A DNA stretch of 64,000 bases from Metellina segmentata (GCA_947359465.1 OX375872.1:7386137-7450136), one strand, 5' to 3'; positions 33,110 to 45,370 are shown, counted from the stretch's first letter. Made by a program: numbers and translations. Notes: generated by a model from the letters alone, not told the origin.

Positions 33110-34640
33110 TTACTTTTTGGTAGTCACCTCGTTATTCTGATTCGATTCATTTGCAATTTGTCCAACGAATTTCTTGCGTCCTGTTGGAACCACGGACACA
33201 AATTGCCCGTAGCTTGCTTCTCTGGTTCTAGGCTGAGGACAAGCGAAGAGCGGTACAGGCATGTGGGGATCAGATGGTAAATAAGGTATAGCTCGGGAGA
33301 CAATGTGCGGTACATTTCTGTAAGGACCTAGAGTTGTGGGTAGTGTAACAAGTGTCTGAACTCCCTGGGGTGAAAGTGGAGTGACAGGCAAACACAAGTT
33401 AGTTTGTGCTGCAACAAAATGTAAGACATGACCAGCCATAATCCCTAGACCGGTGCTGCCTTTGGAATCGTTGAGAGATCAATTTCATCTGCATCTTCAA
33501 TTTCTGAAAAAAAGCCTCAACGCAGTTTTAAGGTCAATTCCATTTACCATGGCAGTTCCATGCAACCATTGCTCCCAGAACCTTTAAGTATAGCCTTTTT
33601 ATCGTACCGTGTCTCCACCTTCTTCTGTGATTCCTCTCCTTGGTCCAACCACTGTTTGAACAACAGCGTCAAAGGAGTTCGTAAGTTCTTACCATGGACC
33701 AACTAAGAAGGCGTGAACCCGGTACTTTCGAGGGTCACTGTTTTTGAGGCGAATAGTGTAGGATAAAGTGTTTGCTCCCATTCTGATCCAGCTTCAAGAC
33801 ATAGGACTCGTAAAATTCTTTTGACGTTCCTGTGAAACCGTACAACTGGATTATTTTGAGGATGATGGACCGAACTTCGAATCACCTTTATTCTAAATCT
33901 CTCTTCAAAGGTTGTAATTAGCTCGCTCATGATTGAAGTTCCCTGATCATGTTGCAATTCCTTTAGAAATTCCATCTGACTAAAAATCTGCATGGGTGCT
34001 TCCACAACAGAAGTTGAAGTGATATTCTCAACGGGTGCAGCATCAGGATATTTATAAGATAGACACATAGCAGTTATCAGATACCTTTTCCTTCTTGGAG
34101 TAACAGGAAGTGGTCTGCATTCATTAACACGTTGATCTATGAAAAAAATCTCTTGAACAACAGGAACCAACTTCATCGGAAACTTCTTTTTTGTCATTCG
34201 GTTTTCCAATTATCTGGCATGTGTCACAACTTCGTACAAAGTTTTCCACTTCCTTGAAGCAATTAGGCCAAAAGAAATGCCTTGCAAGAATGTCCTTTGT
34301 TTTGGTCATTCCTAAATGTCCTGAAGTACCTTCATGGCACAACGACATCAGTTTTACACCATATTCAGTTGGAATCATTAGCAAAATGCTTTCTTTTTTC
34401 AATTTATCAATTTTCTTTTTCACCAAAAGACCATTTGAGAGTGTTTCGTATTCACCCGTGGTCTTGTCAGTATCTTGACTCAGTACTTTTTCCATCAGAG
34501 GTTTTAAATTTTCGCATTCTTTTTGCTTTTCAACAAACGTTTGGGAATCACTTTTCAGAAGTTTAAGTCCTTCCCAAGACTCCATCTCATTTGGTGGGAA
34601 AGAAAACATATCGTCTTCGTCGATATCTGTCTCAGCTTCA
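33110..34640 (-). pseudogene. Gypsy-2 integrase, frameshifted
   Basis: The fragment contains LCHEGTSGHLGMTKTKDIL and SCDTCQ, the H2C2 zinc domain of retroelement integrase (two His, two Cys all present). It continues in a second frame with HDQGTSIMSELI (middle Asp) and VHHPQNNPVVRFHRNVK. The last catalytic glutamate, normally in a GLVERF-like motif, is replaced by valine. The following C-terminal region to about 33110 is in another frame and poorly recognisable. Confidence 0.8.
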
Positions 34641-34679
34641 AACTCTTGAACTGAAATTACTTTTTCTTTTTTCTTCCTC

Positions 34680-35138
34680 TTATTTGTTTCTTTCTAACCT
34701 CTTTTCCTCCCGCATTTCAAATTCCCGTAATTTGGTTTCATACTCGTACTTTCTCTTTTCTGCCTCTTCTCGAGCAGTTTTCCGTCTATATCCGGCTACT
34801 CCCTACTCCTCTAGAGCTTGTTCCCAAGCTCCTTTCACTGCTCCAAACTTCCTTTCGGCTTCTGTCCGAGCCCTTCTCAGTCGTCTAAATTCCCACTCCC
34901 TTTCAGCAGATTCCTGGATCCAAACAGCTTCTCTCAACCTCCGTCCAGCTTCCTCCCGCTCTTTTCTTTCATTAATAAGATATATCATTAAATCTTCCAC
35001 ACGTTTTGCATCGTATAATTTAGAACCCTCTATCATTTTTTTCAATTGAAGCATTTTAGTATCTGGAGGAACCTCTTCTCCTGATTCAATTGCCAAAAAT
35101 GTCATCTCCTTCTGTCTAGCTCTCCCAAGAAATGCCAT
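34680..35138 (-). pseudogene. Gypsy-2 Gag N-terminal fragment
   Basis: Starts MAFLGRARQKEMTFLAIESG and continues as a charged, probably helical segment (LINERKEREEAGRRLREA). It stops at 34800 and continues in frame past the stop as a KRKYEYETKLREFE coiled-coil-like part, similar in character to the start of the 47.6-kb Gag. Capsid and zinc knuckle are deleted; the next recognisable sequence is the pre-integrase region. Confidence 0.7.
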
Positions 35139-35899
35139 AGTGATCCCAGTGTAAACACAATAAAATAATTATTACATCATACAATTATTTAACAACTCTT
35201 TAAGATACACAATTCTAAAATAACATCGAATCCACACTCTTAAAGCACACAAAATTAGAATACACAAAACACTGAATATCAATTATTAAATAATACTATG
35301 ATTAACTCAGGTAAAACAAATCAATTCTGCTTCGATTTGAGTCAGAATAAGGAACCAAATATATTTTATTAACTGTCACAGTAATTTGTTATATATTCTT
35401 TTTAATTGAAGTAATTAAATTATATACTTGCTCAAATAAATTATCAAATGATAATAACACATTCAAATGATAATTAAACATAAAACTCGATAATATCGTA
35501 TTTTAGAAGCACTTTCGTATTCATAAGTAACGACAACTGTTCAGTGCAATACCCCTACACTAAAGCAAAAATAGAATTTTTTTCAAAATGATCGACAAAA
35601 ATTTCACACTAAATAAATCAAAATTGATTTCGTCAATGATAACAGTTAAAAAAAAAAAACTGATTCTTGTAATAGAAACATAAACCTTAAGTACAATACG
35701 CACAACTTGTTATCAAAATATCCTTCCAATATGATCATTACACAATGATGTATCAATTTTTCTAAAATAACAATATGGTCTAAAACAACCGCACACAAAA
35801 AAATCAGAACTGATGTTCTATCTACGTCAGAATGACTTAAATGCCAGTCAGGATTGAATTAAATGCTAGTCAGGATTGACTTAAAACAAACCAAAATTT

Positions 35900-36235
35900 G
35901 AAACAAGATGCTTCAAAACACACTCAAGTCTGGCGACTTCTAAACAAAAATAGAAACGAGACGTTTCAAAACTAAACAAGTCAGGTTGTCTTAAACTAAA
36001 ACGCGAAACAGGATGTTTCAAAACACATCAAAGTCTGTCGACTTCTTAAATGAAAATAGAAACGGGACGTTTGAAAACTAAACAAGTCAGGATGACTTAA
36101 AAACTAACAATTGAAACAAGATGTTTCAAAACACATTAAAGTCTGGCGACTTCTAAATGAAAATAGAAACGAGACGTTTTTAAGCTAAACAAGTCAGGTT
36201 GACTTAAACTAAAACTTCAAACGTTTCAAAACACA
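35900..36235. repeat. ~106-bp tandem repeat in gypsy-2 leader, ~3.2 units
   Basis: GAAACAAGATG.TTCAAAACACA, AGTCTGGCGACTTCTAAA, AATAGAAACGAGACGTTT and AACAAGTCAGG.TGACTTAAA recur in order from 35900, 36004 and 36113. Confidence 0.85.
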
Positions 36236-36472
36236 GAAAAATCTAAAAAAAAACAAATGCTTTTTTGGTGTGCATAGATTCTTTCAAGTACAATGAAATT
36301 CTGGCAAGTTCACACTTACCCTTTTAAAACAACCACTCATAAGACGTCAATTGCAGGTTCCACACGAACATTCCAGAAGACGCTGGGGGTCTTATCTCCT
36401 TCAACTGTAGCTATAAAAAAACGCCATTTCGCATCCCCTAAGCTGCCACCACTCAGGCAGGTCTGTACTGTA

Positions 36473-36601
36473 TCGACGAAAAGAAAAACCACTTTCCAGG
36501 TTCAAATAGTTATATTAAGAATTAGTTTTTACAGGATTTGTACAACTACAGTTTTAAAAATAAGGACGATATTCATCACCGATACAATACAGCAGCCTTA
36601 A
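36473..36601 (-). repeat. Terminal direct repeat of gypsy-2, 5' copy
   Basis: Second copy of the ~130-bp terminal repeat; differs by several substitutions and short indels, consistent with an old insertion. Confidence 0.6.
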
Positions 36602-36607
36602 ATATTT

Positions 36608-37124
36608 AGTCGAGTAGCGAGTAGTTTAGTAACTAAACGAGTTAGGACAAAACTATTTAGTCGAGTAGTTTAGTAAAACGATTTAGTGGATTCGATCCAG
36701 TGAAATGGATAGCAGGCGGTCGAGTAGTGCCCCCCACCCTACTCCACTCGCCACTGTCGTGCCACTAGACAAGTGTGAACACATCTGTTTAGTAGAGGTC
36801 ATTAGTTATTCGTTTTCATTGCGCGAGGTATCTTTTTTGTGTGTTTTTTGCTAAAATATGCATAGTACATATGAGTTTTAAATTTTGGCAACTGTTTTTT
36901 GATCGTCTGTTTCGTGGATCGTTTTCATCGCTGTCATTAAAATTCATTCTTTTACTTTAGTCAATAAATATATTCTGTTTAAATGTTTAACGTTTTTATT
37001 CTCTTGAAATAGCATTTTTATCGGAACATGTTTCGTTGGAGTGACGATACTAATGTGAAATTCATTTCTGCTTATGAGGAACAGGAGTATTTAAATATGT
37101 AATGTGAAGTCTTCCCCGCTCAAC
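36608..37124. other. Unassigned; repeated TTTAGTCGAGTAG motif
   Basis: TTTAGTCGAGTAG and GTAGTTTAGTAA recur within the first 100 bp. It could be a degenerate transposon end. No gene. Confidence 0.4.
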
Positions 37125-37230
37125 CCCGCTCAACTGCCGCGATAAAGCTGGAAGCGGTGCACTATGGACGTAGCCCTACGTCCATAGTGCACCGCTTCCA
37201 GCTTCCGGCTTTATCGCGGCAGTTAAGCGG
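37125..37230. repeat. Near-perfect ~100-bp palindrome
   Basis: CTGCCGCGATAAAGC..CTGGAAGCGGTGCACTATGGACGTAG is followed after two bases by its inverse, the only notable break being a ~6-bp TTCCGG insertion on the right. A single arm-like copy occurs at about 39861-39909 (GGAAGCTGGAAGCGGTGCTCTATGGACGT), so these are ends of a transposon family, here joined head to head. Confidence 0.85.
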
Positions 37231-37959
37231 GGAGGAAAAGTAGCGTAAACAGTATTGGTGCGGTTATAGTGCACCTGCTTCCCTGCTTCCGCCTGCTTTA
37301 CCCGCTTCCACCCGCTTTTTCCGGAATGAATTATTAATTCTTTTTCCCGCTTGAACCGCTTACCCGCTTGCCTCGCTCGTTTAGTTTGCTGTGTTATTCC
37401 GTTCTGCCCTTCTACGATCTTTGGTTGTTGGAACAAAATGGAAGCAGACAAAGATGTACTATCTTCCAAGTGTTTCTAAAATGTGTAATTTGGGGCAAAA
37501 TATTTTTTTCCATGATTATGAGGATCCAAACATTGTTAAAAGAGCATTTGCAACTTTCTTCATTGATATAAATTATTTGGTAAAGAATCCCATACGTTTA
37601 ATATATTAGTGTGGGATCATTCTAATTTGCACTAATTTCAGATATTTTCCCTTCTACTCCGGAAATCAAGTTATAAAATATATTTTTCCAAACTATGCTG
37701 TTCTAACTAACTTAGCTTTTCTCTAATTCCATTTCTAAATCATGGATATCCAGCCACTTAAATTCGTTTTACTCCATTGTTTCGAATTTCGTTTTGTATG
37801 GATATAAAATAAAGTGAAATGTATTTTCCATATTTTTAAATTGATTAAATCTATCTTCAAATGCCTTGTTTTATTTACTGTATATAATCATTAAACATTT
37901 TTTTATTGCATTTTATTGAATGTCAAGCGTAGTTACCATTGTTATTGTGTTTTGAAAAT
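37231..37959. other. Subterminal transposon repeats, then unassigned AT-rich DNA
   Basis: 37262-37372 has repeated CCCGCTTCC/CCTGCTTCC phrases like subterminal repeats of a DNA transposon, possibly of the neighbouring palindrome family. The rest shows nothing recognisable. Confidence 0.4.
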
Positions 37960-38340
37960 GTTTTTGTAACTGAGGAATATATTTCATGATTTTCATTTCC
38001 AAATCCCTAGCAAAAATGTCAAGTGTCGTCATAAATATCCTAATATTCTCAAACATCATTAAAACAATTTGTCCATTTCCTTGAAGTTTTTTTATTTACT
38101 TCATTAAAATGCTGAGTGATGTCGCATAAAAACATAAAATCATTTAACTAATCTATATTTGAAAATTCGTCAAAATTATTGTTTTTTTCATTCAAAAAGA
38201 GCGTAATTTCTTCTTATAAAATGACAAACCGATTAAGAACTTGACCCGAACTGAGCCATCGAACATTGTTGTATGTCAAAATCCCTTGAATACTGGCACT
38301 CCACCTCTTCTAATACTTGTGCAAATTGTCGTTTATTATG
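37960..38340 (-). pseudogene. hAT transposase fragment (FAM200/GTF2IRD2-like group)
   Basis: Minus-strand translation with several stops reads VRWLSSGQVLNRFVIL, EEITLFLNEKNN, NDFMFLCDITQHFNEVNK and SRKWTNCFNDV. This resembles the central part of hAT transposases of the kind domesticated in vertebrate FAM200 and GTF2IRD2. Catalytic regions and the C-terminal dimerisation block are absent. Confidence 0.65.
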
Positions 38341-38587
38341 TTTTCTATACCTCTAATACAAGTTACTATCTTAGCAACCTTGTAGAGCGGGACCTCACCA
38401 GACTCGGCAAACGCGCGTTTTACGCGCCTCATATAAACGGGGCCTTAATAAATATGTCTTTATTATTAGTATTTACCATATGTGTTCATTCTCAAGCGGT
38501 ATTTTATAAATTTACATATTCTACTCAATAGGCATTCACATAAATTTTAAAACAGCATTATGTATGTATAATCAATAAATCTAAAAC

Positions 38588-39526
38588 CAGGGTGTCAAGA
38601 TTTAAATCAACGATTAAAATCATAATTTTAATCAAATGATTTTTTTAAATCACTGATTTAAATCACAACTAAACACACATTTTTATAACTAAGTAAATGC
38701 ACCACAGAATAATCACAGAAGCGGTCAAATGCTTTAATCTTTCTTCACTCGTGGTGATTTCAGCACTAATGGCTACACCCAGCAAAGAAGGAACTGGGTC
38801 AATTACTGCATATTATAAAAGATTGCAACATCCAGTTGTAACTTAGAATATACTATATACTGAAAACAGTAATGTAAACACACATGACATCATAAATCTA
38901 AATGCCAGGAAGAGTAATGTATAAACATTCCTGATTAACAACACTCATAATATAAACACTTAAAGGAAGTATATAATAGTTTGATTCAAAATTATAATCT
39001 AAAGGGGTGACTGATTTCATTAGCTAACAAAAAACACACAGTTCGAAGTAAAGTTTTTTAAGGCTCAGCTTATTCTTGTGGTGTGCGTGCAATAGAGATT
39101 AAAGAGTAGAAATGTACATATTCACACAGCCATTAAAATGTCAGCAGGAAGAAAGAAAGATCCAATATGAATTAAAAGTAGGTTAAAATTCATTATTATT
39201 GCTCTTTGGCAGTTTTATTATTAGAATTTACTATAGTCTGATTATTTCTCTGTCCTCTATTCTACTTCTCACACTGTAGTTCAGGTCTGTCACTTACTCT
39301 TACTGATAAATTTGTTAACATGAAGATGTAATTTACTCAAGAAAAACTATGTCGGATGTCAACTTGTGTTTTAAAGTTGAACAAATGTTAAGTAAATATT
39401 GATTTACCATGTCACAAACTCAATTTTTTATTTAAAAAATTTATATATTTTTTTGTAAAAACAGTTGAGAAACTACAGAAATTTAAATAAAAAAATTCCA
39501 AATTCCAATCTTTTTTTTACACCCTG
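38588..39526. mobile_element. Non-autonomous hAT, perfect 8-bp target duplication
   Basis: Begins CAGGGTGTCAAGATTTAAATCA and ends TTTTTTACACCCTG. Identical direct repeats TCTAAAAC flank it (38580-38587 and 39527-39534). The ends also hold repeated ATTTAAATCA phrases. No transposase. Confidence 0.9.
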
Positions 39527-39534
39527 TCTAAAAC

Positions 39535-39746
39535 ATTTTACAAAAATCCTTTGTGCATTTTTTTTAGTTTTAAGTTTTTTATTAACACTGATATTTTCTT
39601 CATGTTTTTTTAAAGAAGAGTTCGAAAAATATCAAAACTTTATGTATATGTGATGAAATGATAAGTTTATAAATATCAACGCGTGTGTCATTTAAAAAGC
39701 CTGCGTGGGCCTGTGCGACCCGCGGGTCATAGGTTCGCCATCCCTG
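39535..39746 (-). mobile_element. Terminus of an outer hAT element
   Basis: On the minus strand it starts CAGGGATGGCGAACCTATGA, a typical hAT 5' end, followed by ACCCGCGGGT and AT-rich sequence. The transposase fragment at 37960-38340 lies in the same orientation on the other side of the inner hAT, so both probably belong to one element. The opposite terminus was not found. Confidence 0.6.
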
Positions 39747-39839
39747 CAATAGATCCTCACGTGATAGCTCCATGTTGCAAACTGACAGGCGGTCCAACGC
39801 GCGTTGCGCTATAGCCACCCCCTGCTAGAATCGCACGGT

Positions 39840-40400
39840 TTTACAACACTGTTTGCAACTGCCGCGGTTTAAGCGGTAAAGCAGGAAGCTGGAAGCGGTG
39901 CTCTATGGACGTCGAACAGAAGCGGAGCCGCCGTTTCCATGACTGTCGTCATAGCGGTCTCAAATAGTTGGGGAACGTTTTTTCTCTTGTAGCGGCAACA
40001 TTTCATTTCCTAAGCCAAACAATTCGAGCTGAGGGAAGCAAAACACACACACAAATTTTTCACTGGCAATGATTAGTTCGTTTTTGTAAAATCGGGATCG
40101 TTAAACACAGAATGAAAATTTCAACGGTTTTGAAAAATCTGCGGAAAATTTTACACCAAAACGATACCTTAAATGTGATTTTCTTTAAATAAATAAGTAT
40201 TTAATAAATAATTAAATAATCAAATGGTAAATAATTGAATAATAAAACTGTTTATGGTATCGATCTGGCGTAGAATTATACGCTAATTTGAAATCCGTTG
40301 AAATTTTCACTCTATCTTCAACGATCCCGAAGTTAGAAACTTTGGACTAGAGAATAAAAAAGCCACTTTGTTTTGTTTCTCGAATAAAATAAACCACGAC
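39840..40400. repeat. Helitron-related repeat block
   Basis: Contains CAAACAATTCGA, AAATCGGGATCGTTAAA, ATTTCAACGG.TTTGAAA and ACGATACCTTAAA..TGATTTTCTTTAAATAAATAA, the same phrases as 57000-57480. The left edge carries one copy of the GGAAGCGGTG arm seen at 37125. Confidence 0.55.
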
Positions 40401-40918
40401 AGCCGTCTGTATTGCCCATTCTCCAGCGTATTCTGTCCGTTTAAGTTGACACCTCTGGACTCTGTTTAGACCTTGTTATGCCCGCATGATGCCATTATGC
40501 CTTGTCATGACGTATCACGACTGTTAGCTAACGGCTCCACTTTCTTAGTAAACCGAAGCTTAAGCGTCCGAAGAACATCACTATCGGTTTGACACTTTAA
40601 ATTCCTCGAAGACATACATCGATTCATTTAATTATAATATCGTGTCAATTATCATAAAAGTTTCCGGACAGCATCTTGCTTCAAATCAGTAGGGAATCCC
40701 AACAAACTCCCTTAAATTATTTAGATTTTTACGATATTCTCGCAGAACTAGTAAAGGAAAAAATTGGATGTTCTCTTTTGAAATTAGTAAGTGAGGTATA
40801 TTCCTTCCCATCTCATAAGGACAAACGTCGGTGTAATGAAATAGAAAATATACTGCACTCACACTCAGGGCCACCCTAACCACAGGGTTCGATGGGCTAT
40901 AGCCTAAGGGACTTTTGG
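40401..40918. other. Unassigned sequence
   Basis: No gene recognised. A 67-codon ORF (40676-40879) has no known motif. Confidence 0.35.
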
Positions 40919-41037
40919 CAGGGTTGGACTTAATTGGATTTTTCAAAAAATCCCATTTGAAAAAACCCACAATTTTGTATACATTATATGTTTTATATTT
41001 TTTTAATCTAAATTTTGCCCATATTTTTAAAATATGA

Positions 41038-42146
41038 CACGGTGGCAACAAAATCCTCGAAACAAAGTTCCCTGATATTTCCATGATTTCACTAATTTTA
41101 CAATTCCTTTAAGAAATGTGATCCCTAATTGATATCGATATACGGTATCCACACGACAATATGCTTAAATATTTAGGGTCAGGTGGGGTAAAAGGAAAAT
41201 TTTCCACAAATATTTTGTATTTTTTCTCTTTAGATATTTTAACTGCTACTGTAAAGGTTGGAACCCTTAAAGGAACTCTTACGATAGCAATTGAAAAAAC
41301 TGGAGAAAAAATACAAAATACTTTGATTATGAACTTTTTACAACTGACCCTACATTATCCTACTATACATCAAAATCAAATACAAATTTTCACAAAGAAT
41401 TGGTACAGCTTCAGTCTACGTTTATAGCGGTGGCAACGGTCTTAACGATTTTTCTTTTGGCGCATTTCTAGTAGCAAGTTATGGCAGGTTAAGGCAACAC
41501 ATCTGTTACGGTTATTGTGGTTTTCATGGCAACCTCGGCAAACGGAATCTTTAAATTTTCATTTTGATTATTCTAGAAAGTTCTTTCAAAATCCATTAAA
41601 CTGCTGTTTGATTTCATTGGTTCATTTGAAATAATTCTTTTCTTGGCGACTTTAGAAGTGTGCCACAAAAGCGTCAAGGCCGTTACCACCGCTCTAAAAG
41701 TAGACTGAAGCTGTACCAAAAAATTCTGCAAAAAAGCAAACGTATGCAAAAAATAGTAATTTAATGCACAAAAAAACATTAGTTATACAAATTTCAAATT
41801 TTATACCACAAGTTGTATCGCTGGCCTCACGGCGACGAGACGTTGTTGTGGTCGCGGAAAAAAACGGTGTTTTTCACGGTGTTCGAAAATTACGACGCAA
41901 GTGTACTTTATTCGAATTACAATTTCGGCAAATACGATTGATTCGTTTCTCAAAAGTACTTGTAATCGCGCATCTCAAAAAATGATAAACGATAGTAGTT
42001 GCAATTAAAGTGTCAAAATTTTAAAAATTCCCTGATTTTTGTGAAATTTGGAAATTTTTCCTGAGATTTCCCTGATTATTCCAGAAATAAAAAGTTTCCT
42101 GAGAATTCTCTGATTTCCTGGTTTTCCCGGTTCTGTTACCACCCTG
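41038..42146. mobile_element. Inner non-autonomous hAT
   Basis: Left CACGGTGGCAACAAAATCC..TTCCCTGATATTTCC and right, read inward, CAGGGTGGTAACAGAACCGG are mutual inverted ends. Within, GGTACAGCTTCAGTCTAC (about 41401) is inverted at about 41698-41718, giving an internal hairpin. No matching 8-bp flank is visible, so the target duplication has decayed or the edges are slightly off. Confidence 0.65.
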
Positions 42147-42296
42147 TATAAGCAAAAGTTTCAGTGATTAAAAAACACATACAAAATTGTAGTTATAAAA
42201 TTTTTTTAACAGAATTGATAACTTTAAAAGAAGATTTATTTTTAATACACAAGTTTTGTAGACATATTATCTGTAACAAGCTACCATTCTTGAGTA

Positions 42297-43045
42297 TCAT
42301 TGTCTCTTCAGGAAACGCTGAACTTTGACTAGTTTTCCTGCTTTCTCTGCACCTAGTCTATTTATCAACTTTGTCCATATGTTGCTATATGTAGGGAACA
42401 CACGTTCAATGGATGCCAAACTTGGTGGGCAGCTGATGAGTTGAGCGAAAAACCTGCAGAATCCTTCGGGCAACTTCCCAAATTTCTGTGTGTTATGCTC
42501 CATTAGCAAGCACCACTTCGAAGTATTACTTTTGTACAAGTTCAAAACATCTACAGTGAAAGTGTTTTGGGGAAACAACTCACTGTGTCTGATTTTGAAG
42601 GCTAAGACACCATTCACAGATTGCAACCAAGTTTCCCCCTGCTTCGCTTGCTTTGCTGACAATCTGTTGCCTATACATGATGGGTCCCTTATATTAGCCA
42701 GATAAAAAATGATTTCATTGCTTTATCCATCATTTGTTGTATCTGTTGCTTATATGGTAACAATTCGATGCTCATCGTGATGTCGATCCAGACCTCCAAA
42801 GCTGTTGAGAAAGCTACAGAACTTTCTCTTAATTACTTCTGTAACGCTCAACTTTCACGGTACAGCTCAACATTACTTACAATTCTTCCAATATTCGAGT
42901 CGACTCGCTGTTCATTTTCATTAACAATTTCAACATATTTGTGAAAGTTTTTGATGAAAGTGTAACGCATTCAACTTGCGAATTCCAACGTGTATCATTT
43001 GGAATTTGAGGCATGAATCCACCCTTTTCCTTTAATAATCCTTAA
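42297..43045 (-). pseudogene. hAT transposase relic with intact C-terminal dimerisation block
   Basis: Downstream part: SCPPSLASIERVFPTYSNIW followed by LINRLGAEKAGKLVKV, the hAT C-terminal dimerisation domain, ending in a TGA after FLKRQ. Upstream, in other frames, PQIPNDTRWNSQ matches the block after the second catalytic region. Several stops separate them, so it is inactive. Confidence 0.82.
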
Positions 43046-43258
43046 GAGTGGTTTGCAAAAAAAAAAAGTATTTACTTACCTCCACAATACGTTTGAGGAC
43101 ACTTTCATTAAAAAACGTTCTAAAACAAATTTGACAAAAATTTATTTTTAAACTTCCATTTGGGTACTAAGTATATTTCTTCAAAAAAAAGTTTTAATGT
43201 TTTTTTTTTTAAACCAAATTTTTTCTTTTAAAAAAACCTTGGGTTTTTGCCAACCCTG

Positions 43259-45210
43259 CTTTTTGGGGAGGCAATTTGGCTTGCAGTCAAATCAGTTGGA
43301 CGGCTGGAGACCAGCGCGGCGTGACTGACTCGATTGCCTTTAAGGGATCCGCCTACCGTCGACAACTTTTTTTTTTTTAATTGTTTTAGCTTTTTGCTTT
43401 TTATGTTTTTATATAGTTAAAAAACAGATGTAAAACAAAGAAATGGTACCAAAAAAAATTATTCTTTGTTGGCAGTTGAAAAAATTGGTTATTCAAGGTA
43501 AACTTTAATAAAATTTTATGGAAACGGTTAGAGCTGTAGAAAAAAAAATAATATCTTAAAATCAATTTCCTTTGTTTACAATATAAATGTAACCACAATC
43601 TTCAAAATGGACTAAAATCTAAGAAATATTTTGTAAACATAAGAAGATATGCCATGTAACGCACATATTCATGAAAATTTTCAAAATTTGTAGCAGATTA
43701 TTCACAAAAGCAGCTATAAATCAAAGAATATACTATATTATTTAAACATTTTAGTTGATATCATAGTTAATAGTATTTAAAATGCATGTACAAAATTTCT
43801 AGTAAAAATATTAAAAATTGTGGAAGTTATTGAAAAAACGGTGGTAACTATTTTGTAAAATTATCATTTGCGGGAAAATGCATTTAAAGTTTTTGCTACA
43901 AAAGAAATTATATTTTTACAAAGTAATATACAGGGTAATTACATAGGTATCCTTATAAAAGGTTAAAAGTAGCTCGGGTAATTTCTGCAATTGTGATATA
44001 TATTGTGATATAATACAGAAGAATGAAACTCGATTTTTCCTTTAATGTCCGGTTTCGAATTGACACTTCCGGTTTTATTCGACTGCTATCACTTTGCGTT
44101 TAAATAACGATATCTTTGGTTCTAAATGTCGTATAATTAAAAATGAAACAGTTTTGGAAACGTTATAAAATGCAGGCAATAATAGTACGTAATAAAAAAA
44201 ATTTAGAATTTTCGTCGAAATTCGCTATTTTAAGGTAGGCGGACCCCTTAATCTAGTTGGGAAACTTTTAAAACTTCACCGGTCACTTCCTGTATTTTCT
44301 TATGAAGAGGGGCGAATTATTGTTAGTAGCCCACGGGCATCAAATATCTCAAACTAACGCTGAGATGACATGGTAATCCAAAATTCAAATCAGTAAAAAT
44401 AAGCACCATTCAAACAGTTAAAAGACCATTAAAAAATTAATATCTATTAAAATTTATTTTTCTTCAGAAAGAACCAATGGAATCTTTTCGAAGAATGATA
44501 TTCGAACGAAAGGAGTAATGTAAAATTTTATTCTAAATAGTGGACAGCATAGATAATATTTTCAAAGGATTCGTTTCGTTCGAAAGGTTGAAAAATTCCG
44601 ACATTGAGTGGGGTAAAAGCAATATTAGATTTAGAAGGGCTATAGCTTAGGGCGGCAAAATACCAAAAGCGCAAGTCACGACATAAAAACAAAAAATAAG
44701 TAAACAAATAAATCATATCATTGTTGACTGCTGAGGGTTATGAGTGGGAACCGCCCCCTGGTAGGGTTGGCAAGTTGCCGGCAGAAGTATAAATTCGCCA
44801 CCGATTTCATAACATCTGAAGGATTAAATATATTTATTTACGATTACCATCTGAGCAATACATCATCTGGTCAAGTGACAAGATACGTTCAACAGAGGTG
44901 TGTAAAGCTTTAATTGTGAGAATATCCTACACTACCTTTCTGGCAAATCTGGTGACGGTCAGAGGGATGAGTTGCATTCGAGTGACAACATTTTGCCACA
45001 AGATCCGAAACAACAAAACACTACCGAATCAATTTTTAGTTTGGCAGTAAGGTAGGTATTGAGTTAACATTGCACTGGGAGCAACACAAAAGGCTATTGG
45101 CGACGGATAAAACCTTGGCATAAAAGGAGACAATTTTCATTATGGAAGTTTTGCATAACACCCGTGGATATAATTTTTCTCTTTCAAATTTTTATTGGAT
45201 TCTATTTTTA
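43259..45210. other. Unassigned AT-rich sequence
   Basis: No coding region recognised. Around 43931-44250 the phrase ACAGGGTAATTACATAGG could mark a DNA-transposon end, but I found no partner. The short ORFs are low complexity. Confidence 0.35.
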
Positions 45211-45370
45211 ATTAACGTAGTACTGGAGGAAAACAACGGGCTATTAACGACGGTCCAGGATCAATCCCGAAAGGGAAAACAACACCACGTCATTTTGAAC
45301 AGTAGTCAGATGACGAGGCTACACCCCACCCCAACGTGGTGGCATTTGAGTCCGATTTAACGTGCACCCT
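45211..45370 (-). mobile_element. SINE fragment
   Basis: On the minus strand: GTCATCTGACTACTGTTCAAAATGACGTGG, GGGATTGATCCTGGACCGTCG, TTAATAGCCCGTTGT and GTACTACGTTAATTAAAAA, the 3' half of the family body. Confidence 0.7.

Larger units (their letters stand above)
32504..36601 (-). mobile_element. Decayed, internally deleted Ty3/gypsy element
   Basis: On the minus strand: terminal repeat, long 5' leader with tandem repeats, Gag N-terminus, a jump to integrase, terminal repeat. Protease, RT and RNase H are missing. A direct repeat ATATTT flanks both ends (32498-32503 and 36602-36607), though this AT-rich match could be chance. Confidence 0.65.
40919..43258 (-). mobile_element. hAT element carrying transposase relic and an inner hAT
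   Basis: The left end CAGGGTTGGACTTAATTGGA and the right end (read inward CAGGGTTGGCAAAAACCC) are inverted and both hAT-like. Flanking octamers ACTTTTGG and CTTTTTGG match at 6 of 8 positions, consistent with an old target duplication. The transposase relic is on the minus strand. Confidence 0.7.

Noticed and set aside
34591..35049. 152-codon plus-strand ORF rich in Ser/Leu
   Set aside because: Antisense to the Glu/Arg-rich Gag of gypsy-2.
37371..37609. Small ORFs suggesting a transposase start
   Set aside because: Too short, overlapping in two frames, no family motif.
41161..41427. 88-codon plus-strand ORF
   Set aside because: Lies inside a non-autonomous hAT element and has no motif.
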